64,000 nt of DNA. Source: Verrucomicrobium sp. GAS474. Its GTDB lineage: Bacteria; Verrucomicrobiota; Verrucomicrobiia; Methylacidiphilales; GAS474. Positions within the stretch are counted from its first letter, which is position 1. Each line of letters starts with the position of its first letter. Made by a program: the position numbers and the translations under genes. Shown piece by piece: positions 56,788-64,000 of this stretch. Below the pieces are notes generated by a model that did not search any database, was not told the origin of the DNA, and saw only the letters and a program-made list of their open reading frames with translations. Where the stretch lies: the NCBI RefSeq assembly GCF_900105685.1, contig NZ_LT629781.1, positions 1,178,001-1,242,000 of the forward strand, written 5' to 3'.

Positions 56788-58197
56788 ATGTCTGCCGCCC
56801 CGTTCTCCTATTCGCTTCCGGCCCGCCCCATCCCGCTGGAGGGGGCCTGGGATGTCATCGTCGCCGGGGGCGGTCCCGCCGGGTGCGCGGCGGCGGCGGC
56901 GGCGGCCCGCGACGGAGCGAAGACGCTCCTCCTCGAGGCGACGGGGAGCCTCGGCGGCATGGGCACCTCGGCCCTCGTCCCCGCGTGGACTCCCTTCGGC
57001 GACGGCGAGCGGATCGTCTATCGCGGCATCGCCGGGAAGGTCTTCGAGGCGAGCAAGCGGGGCCTCCCCTATTCCAAGCAGGACGATGTCAACTGGGTCC
57101 CCATCGACCCGGAGCGGCTGAAGCGCATCTACGACGAGCTCGTCACCGAGGCGGGGGCCGAGGTCCGCTTCAACACGATGCTCGCCTCGGTGGAGCGGAA
57201 GGGGGAGAAGATCGACGCCCTCGTCGTCGCGAACAAGGGGGGCCTCACCGCCCTCCGCGCCAAGGTCTACATCGACGCCACGGGCGACGCCGACCTCTGC
57301 GCCTGGGGCGGCGTCCCGTTCCACAAGGGCGACGCGAAGGGGAAGAAGCTGATGCCCGCCACCCACTGCTTCTCCCTCTCCAACGTCGATATCGCGGCCC
57401 TGCAGCAAGGCCCCGCCCTCCACGCCTCGAACCCGGAGAGCCCGATCTTCGCGATCCTCAAATCGGGGAAATATCCCCTCATCCCCGACGCCCACATCTG
57501 CGTCTCCCTCATCGGGCCCGACACCGTCGGCTTCAACGCGGGCCATCTCTGGGACGTCGACGGCACCCGGCCCGAGACCGTCTCCCGCGCCCTCGTCCAG
57601 GGGCGGCGGATGGCCGCGCAATTCCGCGACGCCCTCGCCGAGTTCTTCCCCGCCGCCTTCGGCAACGCCTTCCTGGCGAACACCGGCTCCCTCATGGGGA
57701 TCCGGGAGACCCGCCGCATCGTCGGCGACTACGAGCTGACGCTCGACGACTACGTCGCCCGCCGCGCCTTCGACGACGAGATCTGCCGCAACGCCTACTT
57801 CATCGACGTCCATTGGGCGAAGGACGAGATCGCCCTCAATCCCGAGGAGCACGAGAACTGGGACGCGAACTGCCTCCGCTACGGCAAGGGCGAGTCCCAC
57901 GGCATCCCCTACCGTTCCCTCGTCCCGCAGGGGCTGGAGAACGTCCTCGTCGCGGGCCGCTCCATCTCGTGCGAGCAGATCGTCCAGGGGAGCGTCCGCG
58001 TCATGCCGGTCTGCCTCGCCATGGGCGAGGCGGCGGGGGCCGCCGCCGCCGAGGCGGCCCGGCTCCGCGAGGGGCGCGTCCGGCAGGTCGATGTCGGCGC
58101 CCTCCGGGAGCGGCTCCGCCGCGCCGGGGCCTATCTCCCGCCCCTCCCCTCGGAGGTCGAAAGTTTGGCCGGGGCTGAAGTCGGGGCGGCCGTTTAA
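56788..58197 (+). CDS. FAD-dependent oxidoreductase (FAD_oxidored family)
   Basis: A 469-residue protein without a signal peptide. The dinucleotide-binding motif VIVAGGGPAGCAAAAAAARDG runs from about residue 24, followed by LLLEATGSLGGMGT, typical of the family in which a flavin-linked enzyme binds near a glycine loop. VYIDATGDADLCAWGGVPF and the late GRSISCEQIVQGSVRVMPVCLAMGEAAG are also family features. The ATG at 56788 is chosen. Such genes are common beside glycan loci in this phylum and may oxidise a sugar or polyol, but no substrate is known. It precedes the GPH symporter gene by 39 bases, probably as one transcript. Confidence 0.8.
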   Translation: MSAAPFSYSLPARPIPLEGAWDVIVAGGGPAGCAAAAAAARDGAKTLLLEATGSLGGMGTSALVPAWTPFGDGERIVYRGIAGKVFEASKRGLPYSKQDDVNWVPIDPERLKRIYDELVTEAGAEVRFNTMLASVERKGEKIDALVVANKGGLTALRAKVYIDATGDADLCAWGGVPFHKGDAKGKKLMPATHCFSLSNVDIAALQQGPALHASNPESPIFAILKSGKYPLIPDAHICVSLIGPDTVGFNAGHLWDVDGTRPETVSRALVQGRRMAAQFRDALAEFFPAAFGNAFLANTGSLMGIRETRRIVGDYELTLDDYVARRAFDDEICRNAYFIDVHWAKDEIALNPEEHENWDANCLRYGKGESHGIPYRSLVPQGLENVLVAGRSISCEQIVQGSVRVMPVCLAMGEAAGAAAAEAARLREGRVRQVDVGALRERLRRAGAYLPPLPSEVESLAGAEVGAAV

Positions 58198-58236
58198 GCC
58201 CGGCCCCGGTTCCGTGTTTCCCTTCGTCCTTCCTTG

Positions 58237-59661
58237 ATGTCTTCCTCCCCCGAGATCCCGCCGGGCGACCGGATTCCGCTGCTGCAGAAAATCATGTTCA
58301 GCGCGGGCGGGACGATGGACTTCTTCTCGACCGGGCTCATCACCTCGGTTCTCTGGCTCCCCTACTTCAACATCGGCCTCGGGATCAGCCCGGCCCTCCT
58401 CGGCGTGGTCCTCATGGTGCTGCGCGGCTGGGACGCCTTCGTCGATCCGGTGATGGGGAATTTCTCCGACAACGCACGGACCCGCTGGGGCCGCCGCCGC
58501 CCCTTCATGGTCGTCGGCTCGGTCGCCACCGCCGCCCTCTCCCTCTTCATCTGGCGGCTCCCCGAGGGCCTCGGCGAGCACGGGAGGATCGCCTTCCTCA
58601 TCGTCGTCGGCATGGCCTTCTATACCGGCTTCAGCGCGTGGTCGATGCCCTACTACAGCCTCCAGCTGGAGCTGACCCCGAACTACGACGAGCGGACCCG
58701 GCTGACCGCCTGGATGTCCCTCTTCAGCAAGTTCTCGGGCCTCCTCGCGGGCTGGGCCCTCGCCCTCGTCACCTCCGCCTGGTTCGCCGATCCGGCCACG
58801 GGGAAGCCCGACATCGTGAACGGCGTCCGCTCCTGCAGCGGCTATATCGCGGCGGCGATCCTCCTCGCCGGGATCGTCCCCGCCCTCTTCGTGAAGGAGC
58901 GTTATTACCTCGCCGAGACGCGGCACCAGGCGAAGGACCCCTTCCTCCAGAGCGTCCGGGAATCGGCCCGCTGCGGCCCCCTCTGGCTCCTCATCGGCAT
59001 CTCCTTCTTCCTCGTCCTCGGCAGCGGCGCGGCGGGGACCCTCGGCCAGTACATCAACATCTATTACGTCAACGGCGGGAAGCTGGCCCACGCCTCGGTC
59101 GTCGGCGGGTGGATCTCGAGCGTCACCTTCCTCACCGGCATTCTGGCCATCCCCTTCTGGACGTGGGTGAGCGAGCGGCTCGACAAGAAGACCGTCCTGG
59201 CGATCCTCCTCTCGGGAAGCATGGCGGGCCACCTCCTCAACCTTCTCTGCCTCCGTCCCGGGCTGCCCTATCTCCAGCTCGTCCCCGGCGTCTTCAGCTC
59301 GATGGTCATCTCGGCGGTCTGGCTCTTCCTCCCCTCGATGAAGGGCGACGTCTCCGACTACGACGAGCTGCACAGCGCGCGGCGGCGCGAGGGCTCGCTC
59401 AACGCCTTTTACTCGTGGTTCATGAAGGCGGCCCTCACCGGCGCGGCGGGGCTCGGCGGCCTCCTCATCCAGCTCTCCGGCTTCCACGCGGCCTGGGCCG
59501 AGCAGCCGGGCGAGGTCCTCCAGCGGATGCGGTGGCTCTATCTCACCCTGCCCGTCCTCCTGTGGGGGGTCTCCCTCCTCTTCATCTGGAAGTATCCCCT
59601 GACGCGCCAACGGATGGGCGAAGTCCGCGCCGAGCTGGAACGCCGGCGCGGCACGCTCTGA
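58237..59661 (+). CDS. GPH-family sugar:cation symporter (MFS superfamily)
   Basis: A 474-residue inner-membrane transporter with about 12 hydrophobic segments. MGNFSDNARTRWGRRRPF and AWSMPYYSLQLELTPNYDERT match the GPH signature and are nearly word-for-word those of the transporter at 18949, so the two are paralogues. Starts at the ATG 58237 (the TTG just before is not needed). It probably imports a glycoside released by extracellular hydrolases. Its position after the pseudopilin cassette and the flavoenzyme mirrors the arrangement of the first cassette. The substrate is not readable. Confidence 0.85.
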   Translation: MSSSPEIPPGDRIPLLQKIMFSAGGTMDFFSTGLITSVLWLPYFNIGLGISPALLGVVLMVLRGWDAFVDPVMGNFSDNARTRWGRRRPFMVVGSVATAALSLFIWRLPEGLGEHGRIAFLIVVGMAFYTGFSAWSMPYYSLQLELTPNYDERTRLTAWMSLFSKFSGLLAGWALALVTSAWFADPATGKPDIVNGVRSCSGYIAAAILLAGIVPALFVKERYYLAETRHQAKDPFLQSVRESARCGPLWLLIGISFFLVLGSGAAGTLGQYINIYYVNGGKLAHASVVGGWISSVTFLTGILAIPFWTWVSERLDKKTVLAILLSGSMAGHLLNLLCLRPGLPYLQLVPGVFSSMVISAVWLFLPSMKGDVSDYDELHSARRREGSLNAFYSWFMKAALTGAAGLGGLLIQLSGFHAAWAEQPGEVLQRMRWLYLTLPVLLWGVSLLFIWKYPLTRQRMGEVRAELERRRGTL

Positions 59662-59680
59662 TTCCGACGAGGGGGGCGGC

Positions 59681-61633
59681 TTACGCCTGCTCTTCGGGCG
59701 CGGCCTCTTCGGCGGCGTATTCGCCTTCGGCGTAGCCTTCCTCGCCTTCGGCGGCACCCTCTTCGCCCTCGGCTCCCTCGGCGGTCTCGTCGACGGCGCG
59801 GCGGAGGCGGAGGGGGATGTCGTTGATGTCCTTGACGGTGAGGACTTCGGAGAGGTCGGCGATGAGGGTGGTGACGCTGACGAGGCGGGTCTTGAGGGTC
59901 TTATTCTGGCCGGAGAGCTCCTTGTGGGCGTCGGTGGCGGCCTGGCTGACGTCGGCGATGTCCCCCTGGAGGGTCGAGACCTTCGCGCGGAGCTGGTCGG
60001 CGTCGGTGACGGCGAATTCGAGGCGGCTCTTGAGGGCCTTCTGCTCGCGCGTCCACGCCTTCTGCTCGGCGACGTTCGACTGGACGGCGTCCTCGAGCTT
60101 CGTCTCGAGCTCGGTGATCTTCGCCCGGAACTTGGAGGAATCGGTCACCATGTCGGTGAGGCTGTTCTTCAGGAGGCGGTTCTCGTCGCTGAGGGCGGTC
60201 TTTTCCTTCGTGGCGGCCTCGGTGGCGGCGGAGAGCTGCCCCTGGAGGGAGGCGATCTTCTCGCGGTGCTGGTCGAGGTCGGCGCCGAGGGAGACGGCCT
60301 TTTCCTGGCCGCGCTTGATCTGCTCGTCGAGGAGCGCCGTCGCCCGCTGGTGGGCCTCGACGTTGTCGGAAATGGTCTTCTGGAGGTCGTTGATCTTGGC
60401 GCGGGACTTGTCGAGCTCCGCGTTGGCCTCGCCGAGGCGGACGGAAAGCTGGCGGATCTCGTCGCCGAGGGCGGCCTTTTCCTGGACGGTCTTGGCGAGC
60501 TGCGCCTCGATGGCGCCGGTCTTCGCCTTGACGCTCTCGATTTCGCTTTCGGCGGCGGCGAGGGTCCCCTTCGCGGTGGCGGCGTCCTTCTCGGACTCCT
60601 CGGCGCGGGCCTTCGCCTTGAGGAAGTCGGCCTCCAGGAGCTTGGCCTTCTCGGTCGCCCCGGCGAGGTCGACGCCGATCCGCTCCTTTTCCTTGGCCAG
60701 CTCCTCGTGCTTCGCCTCGACCTCGGTCAGGCGGAGGCGGAGCTTGTCGGTCTCGCCCTTCTGGCGCGCGGCTTCCTCTTTCTGGCGTTCGGCCTCGGCC
60801 TTGTGCTTGTCGATCTCGGCCTTGATGGTGTCGACCTCGACCTTCAGCTTGCCCGCCTCGGCCTTGACCGTGTCGGTCTCGGCCCGGACGCGGCCCAGTT
60901 CGGTCTTCGCGCTTTCGGCCTCGGCCTTGAACTTCGTCGTCTCGGTGTGGAGGGCGGTGAGCTCGCTCTTCAGCTGGATCGTTTCCGCGGGGACGGCGGC
61001 CGGCGCGGCGGGAGCGGCGGCGATGGGGGCGGGGGCGGGAGCCGCAATCGGAGCCGGAGCGGAAGCGGGCGCCGGGGCTGCCGCCAGGGGCGGCGGGAGC
61101 GGGGCCGCCGGTGCGGGCGCCGGGGCCGGGGTGGGAGGCATGGGTGCCGCCGCTTTCGGGGGGACGGGGATCGCCGCCGTGGGGGCGGGAACCTTCGGGG
61201 CCGAGGTGGCGGAGGCGAGGCCGGGAGGAAGCGGTTTCGCCGGGGCCGGGGTCAGGGTGACGCCGGGGGGAAGGGGCTTCGCCGTCGGAATCCCCGCCGT
61301 CGGCGGGGCGGGGGGCGCGGGAGGCTTCGGCGCGCCGGGGGCGATGGGAGCGGCAGGGACGCCGGGAATGCCGGGCGGCTTCGGCACGAGGGGGGCCGGG
61401 GCGGGCGCGGGAACCGGAGCGGTTGCGGCTGCGGGAGTCGAGACCGGGATGGCGGCGGTACCGGCCTTCGGGGCGGTTACCCCGGCAATCTTCACCACGG
61501 GAACCCACTCGGACAGCCCTTCGTGCCAGGCCTTCGCCGTCGGCTTGAGCGTCCCGGAGGCGAGCTGGTCGTTGAGTTGATCAGGGGTAAAGGGTCCGGT
61601 GTGCTGGCCTTTTTTGGCGACGTAGATATTCAT
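59681..61633 (-). CDS. GYF_2-domain protein with proline-rich linker and long coiled coil
   Basis: A 650-residue protein. Residues ~1-50 form a GYF_2 (DUF4339) domain: MNIYVAKKGQHTGPFTPDQL and LASGTLKPTAKAWHEGLSEWVPV. Residues ~55-215 are a Pro/Ala-rich linker (runs of AP and PAP). From ~220 to ~610 the sequence is a continuous Lys/Glu/Ala heptad coiled coil (KAEAGKLKVEVDTIKAEIDK; ELDKSRAKINDLQKTISDNV). An acidic tail (GEEGAAEGEEGYAEGEYAAEE) ends it. No signal peptide or membrane helix is seen, so it is probably a cytoplasmic scaffold; GYF-type domains often bind proline-rich partners. Function unknown. Confidence 0.75.
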   Translation of the reverse strand: MNIYVAKKGQHTGPFTPDQLNDQLASGTLKPTAKAWHEGLSEWVPVVKIAGVTAPKAGTAAIPVSTPAAATAPVPAPAPAPLVPKPPGIPGVPAAPIAPGAPKPPAPPAPPTAGIPTAKPLPPGVTLTPAPAKPLPPGLASATSAPKVPAPTAAIPVPPKAAAPMPPTPAPAPAPAAPLPPPLAAAPAPASAPAPIAAPAPAPIAAAPAAPAAVPAETIQLKSELTALHTETTKFKAEAESAKTELGRVRAETDTVKAEAGKLKVEVDTIKAEIDKHKAEAERQKEEAARQKGETDKLRLRLTEVEAKHEELAKEKERIGVDLAGATEKAKLLEADFLKAKARAEESEKDAATAKGTLAAAESEIESVKAKTGAIEAQLAKTVQEKAALGDEIRQLSVRLGEANAELDKSRAKINDLQKTISDNVEAHQRATALLDEQIKRGQEKAVSLGADLDQHREKIASLQGQLSAATEAATKEKTALSDENRLLKNSLTDMVTDSSKFRAKITELETKLEDAVQSNVAEQKAWTREQKALKSRLEFAVTDADQLRAKVSTLQGDIADVSQAATDAHKELSGQNKTLKTRLVSVTTLIADLSEVLTVKDINDIPLRLRRAVDETAEGAEGEEGAAEGEEGYAEGEYAAEEAAPEEQA

Positions 61634-61805
61634 GAACTTCCGTAGGGTTCGATTCCGGCGATTCCTGCAATTAAAACAGTAAAAACCAGACTCGTAAACA
61701 AGAACTGTGGGGGAGTTTTAAGGGGAGAAAGGCGGTTTGAATCGGTTCCGGCCGATCTCCTTCCTCCCCATTGCTTCGATTGACCGATAGGGCTACAGTG
61801 GGGGG

Positions 61806-62786
61806 ATGGAGACGACCCGACGCGCTTTCGTCCGCACGCTCTTCGTCGCCACCGCCGCCGGGACCGTCCTGCCCCATCTTCCCGCCTTCGCCGCCGAAGC
61901 GCCGGTCTCTTCCCCTGCGGAAACGGCCTTCCGCTTCTTCGCCGTCGGCGATTGGGGCCGGGGAGGGGAGCCGAGCCAGGCCGCCGTCGCCCTCCGGATG
62001 GGGGAGCTGGCGGCGCGGGAGCCGGTCCGCTGCGTCTTCGCCCTCGGCGACAACTTCTACGAGGACGGCGTTGCCTCGGCCGACGATCCCCAGTGGCAGA
62101 CCTCGTTCGAGAAGGTCTACGCCGCCCCCTCCCTCCAGGTGCCGTGGTACGCGATCCTCGGGAACCACGACTACCATACGGAGCCCGAGGCCGAGATCGC
62201 CTACGGCCTGCGGAACGGACGCTGGCGGATGCCCCGACGTTACTACGTCCAAGGCTTCCCCCTCGACCCGGCGGGGAAGGCCCGGGCCGATTTCTTCTTC
62301 GTCGACACGAGTCCGATGATCCGGGACTACCACGGCTCGACCCACCTCCGCCTCGGGACCAACACGCGCGGGCAGGACGTCGACGCCCAGGTCGCGTGGC
62401 TCCGGGAGGCGCTGCGGAAGTCGGACGCGGCGTGGAAGATCGTCGTCGGCCACCATCCGCTCTACTCCGGCGGCCTCCACGACACCGACCAGCTCGACGT
62501 CCGCGCGCGGCTCCTCCCCGTCTTCCGGGAGGGGGGCGTCCGCGCCTACTTCTGCGGCCACGACCACGACCTCCAGCACCTTTCCTCCGAGGGGATCGAG
62601 CACTTCGTCTCGGGCGGCGGCTCGACGGTGCGCGACGTCGAGAGGACGAAGGAATCGCTCTTCGCCGAGAAAGTCTCCGGCTTCGCCTCGGTCGCGCTCA
62701 CGGCGGAGACCCTCTGCCTCGCCTACGTCGACCTCCACGGGAAGACGATCTACCGCGCCGTCCTCCCCCGGATCGTCCCGGCCTGA
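61806..62786 (+). CDS. Tat-exported purple-acid-phosphatase-like metallophosphatase
   Basis: A 326-residue protein with a twin-arginine signal (TTRRAFVRTLFVATAAG, cut near AFA). All metallophosphoesterase motifs are present: FFAVGDWGRGG, ALGDNFYEDG, ILGNHDYHTE, IVVGHHPLYSGG and CGHDHDLQHL. The overall spacing and the YYVQG/FFVDTSP segments match the tartrate-resistant acid phosphatase group. It should dephosphorylate phosphate esters in the periplasm with a bimetal centre. It follows the divergent coiled-coil gene by 172 bases and precedes the DJ-1/PfpI gene by 21 bases, possibly cotranscribed. Confidence 0.88.
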   Translation: METTRRAFVRTLFVATAAGTVLPHLPAFAAEAPVSSPAETAFRFFAVGDWGRGGEPSQAAVALRMGELAAREPVRCVFALGDNFYEDGVASADDPQWQTSFEKVYAAPSLQVPWYAILGNHDYHTEPEAEIAYGLRNGRWRMPRRYYVQGFPLDPAGKARADFFFVDTSPMIRDYHGSTHLRLGTNTRGQDVDAQVAWLREALRKSDAAWKIVVGHHPLYSGGLHDTDQLDVRARLLPVFREGGVRAYFCGHDHDLQHLSSEGIEHFVSGGGSTVRDVERTKESLFAEKVSGFASVALTAETLCLAYVDLHGKTIYRAVLPRIVPA

Positions 62787-62807
62787 CCTCCCTCTCCACC
62801 CCTCCTT

Positions 62808-63515
62808 ATGTCCCAACATCCCCCCGATCCCCTGACCATCGTCGGCCTCGTCTTCCCCAAGATCGAGCAGCTCGACTTCACCGGCCCCTTCGGCGTCCTC
62901 GCCCGGCTCCCCCAGTCGACCTTCCACATCGTCGGGAAGACCGGCGAGCCGGTGGCCGACAGCCGGGGCTTCATCCTCACGCCGAACTGCTCCTACGCCT
63001 CGGCCCCGCCCGCCGACATCCTCCTCCTCCCCGGCGGCCCCGGCCAGAACGCCCTCATGGAGGACGAGGAGACCCTCGACTTCATCCGGCGTCAGGCGGC
63101 GGGGGCGAAGTACGTCTTCACCGTCTGCACCGGCGCCCTCCTCCTCGGCGCGGCGGGGCTGCTGAAGGGCGTCCGGGCGACGACCCATTGGGCCTTCCTC
63201 GACACCCTGAAATATTACGGCGCGATCCCCGTCGACGAGCGGACCGTCATCGACGGCGCGGTCGTCAGCGCCGCCGGGATCACGGCGGGGATCGACGCCG
63301 GGCTCCAGGTCGCCGCCCTCCTGCGCGGGGAGCGGGTGGCGAAGGGGATCCAGCTCGGGATGGCCTACTCCCCGCAGCCCCCCTTCCGCAGCGGCACCCC
63401 CTCCGAGGCCCCGCCCGAGATCGTCGAGCACTACCGCACCGCGATGGCCGGAATCATCGCGGAGCGGCGGGAGATCGCGGAGCGAATCGCCAAGCGGCTC
63501 GGCGTGGCGGTTTAG
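62808..63515 (+). CDS. DJ-1/PfpI-family protein, isonitrile-hydratase-like
   Basis: A 235-residue cytoplasmic protein. The nucleophile-elbow Cys is in VFTVCTGALLLGAAGLL (about residue 106), followed by RATTHWAFLD, as in isonitrile hydratase (InhA) and the sensor half of GATase1-type AraC regulators. DILLLPGGPGQNAL is the family strand-loop, and VSAAGITAGIDAGLQ completes the domain. There is no DNA-binding domain, so an enzyme rather than a regulator is expected. The exact reaction (isonitrile hydration, glyoxalase or deglycase) cannot be chosen from sequence alone. Confidence 0.8.
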   Translation: MSQHPPDPLTIVGLVFPKIEQLDFTGPFGVLARLPQSTFHIVGKTGEPVADSRGFILTPNCSYASAPPADILLLPGGPGQNALMEDEETLDFIRRQAAGAKYVFTVCTGALLLGAAGLLKGVRATTHWAFLDTLKYYGAIPVDERTVIDGAVVSAAGITAGIDAGLQVAALLRGERVAKGIQLGMAYSPQPPFRSGTPSEAPPEIVEHYRTAMAGIIAERREIAERIAKRLGVAV

Positions 63516-63556
63516 GGTGAGGCGGTATTCAAAGGGTTCGCGAAGTGGAGGAGAGT

Positions 63557-63662
63557 GCCCTTCGGGACTGGGTACAGACCCGGTACAGGTGGGTGTAATC
63601 CGCGCGTTTAAAGATGCAAGAGGGGCTGCGCCCCTCCTGCACCTCCCCCTCTGATAGGCCTG
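63557..63662. repeat. Interspersed intergenic repeat, copy 2
   Basis: Similar to 47248-47350, in the same orientation relative to the + strand. It has GCCCTTCGGGACT, GGTACAGGTGG, CAAGAGGGGCT-CGCCCCTCCT and CACCTCCCC, with the hairpin GAGGGGC-TGC-GCCCCTC at 63620-63636. It lies after the DJ-1/PfpI gene and before the convergent permease gene, again between convergent genes. The palindrome GTGGTACCAC follows at 63687-63696; beyond it nothing else is seen up to 63776. Confidence 0.7.
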
Positions 63663-63776
63663 AACTGGACAACTGTTTCTCTTAAAGTGGTACCACGTGA
63701 TGTGACCACTATCCGCTAGTTCCCCGCGGCGCTTGGGAGGAATCACGCGTCCGTGGGCTGGGGGGAGTTCGGGTCC

Positions 63777-64000
63777 TTATCTCCACAGCAGCTTCAGCGC
63801 TGCGAGCACGGAGAGCCATAGCGCCCCCTGCTCGAAGGCCTTCTGCGGGATCTTTGCCGCGATGCGGCGGCCCAGCCAGAGGCCGAGGGCGACGAGGGGG
63901 GCGAGGGCGGCGGCGAAGAGGAGGGAGTGGCCGGTGATGAGGCCCATCTTCGCGCTGAACGGGACCTTGCAGAGATTGGTGATGAGGAAGAGCCACGCGA
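63777..64000 (-). CDS. Sulfite exporter TauE/SafE (TSUP) family permease, 3' end only
   Basis: The frame enters from the right edge and ends at a TAA (63777-63779), giving the last ~74 residues. FLITNLCKVPFSAKMGLI and the following hydrophobic helix LLFAAALAPLVALGLWLG, then GRRIAAKIPQKAFEQGALWLSVLAALKLLW, match the C-terminal region of TSUP permeases, which export sulfite, sulfoacetate or related anions. The alternative frame over the same bases gives a His/Pro/Arg-rich nonsense peptide. The N-terminal part lies outside the window, so the substrate group cannot be narrowed. Confidence 0.78.
   Translation of the reverse strand, partial: AWLFLITNLCKVPFSAKMGLITGHSLLFAAALAPLVALGLWLGRRIAAKIPQKAFEQGALWLSVLAALKLLWR

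Noticed and set aside
56059-59757. A 1232-codon minus-strand frame opposite the flavoenzyme and symporter
   Set aside because: It is an Arg/Glu/Gly/Asp-rich shadow produced by third-position GC bias.
63777-63996. Short His/Pro/Arg-rich minus frame at the right edge
   Set aside because: The neighbouring frame encodes hydrophobic TSUP permease sequence, a far better explanation.

Overview
The window looks like chromosomal DNA from a member of the Verrucomicrobiota. The strongest evidence is two complete sets of the four-gene 'Verru_Chthon cassette' (pseudopilin-like proteins A, B, C and D), a gene family known essentially from this phylum. PEP-CTERM surface proteins, an autotransporter-type beta-strand repeat protein, and a dense and varied set of glycoside hydrolases each paired with its own regulator also fit. 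Most of the window is very GC-rich with strong third-position bias, which produces long meaningless antisense reading frames. The first ~9.4 kb is visibly less GC-rich.

Layout. (1) 1-9322: a surface-glycan block. A rightward operon (610-6776) encodes a GmhA-like sedoheptulose-phosphate isomerase, a dehydratase/epimerase, a HldE-like kinase/nucleotidyltransferase with its two domains in reversed order, a second epimerase, and paired E1 alpha/E1 beta thiamine-diphosphate enzymes. It converges on a leftward pair, an MBOAT O-acyltransferase with its SGNH-like partner. Together they suggest synthesis of an activated, probably heptose-derived sugar and O-acylation of an exported glycan. (2) 9611-17526: a ribokinase and a 2299-residue filamentous-haemagglutinin-type exoprotein. 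(3) 17555-25488, leftward: pseudopilin cassette D-B-C-A running directly into a GPH-family sugar symporter gene, then a separately promoted sialidase-like hydrolase. (4) 25642-37567, rightward: beta-galactosidase, a PEP-CTERM beta-strand-repeat protein, a GH51 arabinofuranosidase, a lectin-fold secreted protein, an AraR-type (GntR head, LacI body) regulator and a secreted WbsX/GH99-like protein. (5) 37600-45037: regulators and their targets, namely a FadR/GntR-type regulator with a D-lyxose isomerase, an AraC regulator divergent from a GHL6-type hydrolase, a LacI regulator with a small secreted protein, and another AraC regulator. (6) 45156-51195: a PEP-CTERM protein, a GH26 enzyme, a GH1 beta-glucosidase and a GH50-like enzyme with a C-terminal CBM9-like domain. 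(7) 51355-59661, rightward: a second pseudopilin cassette (B-C-A-D) whose protein A gene is frameshifted, an FAD-dependent oxidoreductase and a second GPH symporter. (8) 59681-64000: a GYF/coiled-coil protein, a Tat-exported metallophosphatase, a DJ-1/PfpI protein and the 3' end of a TSUP permease.

Taken together, regions 3-7 resemble a polysaccharide-utilisation island organised differently from Bacteroidota SusCD loci. Each pseudopilin cassette is followed by a glycoside symporter and flanked by hydrolases. Two small families of palindromes upstream of these genes look like operators, one (core GATCGATC) and one (TTGAC-N-GTCAA type). No tRNA, rRNA, CRISPR array, insertion sequence or phage gene was seen. 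All family assignments come from reading the sequence and remembered family motifs; no database search was run.
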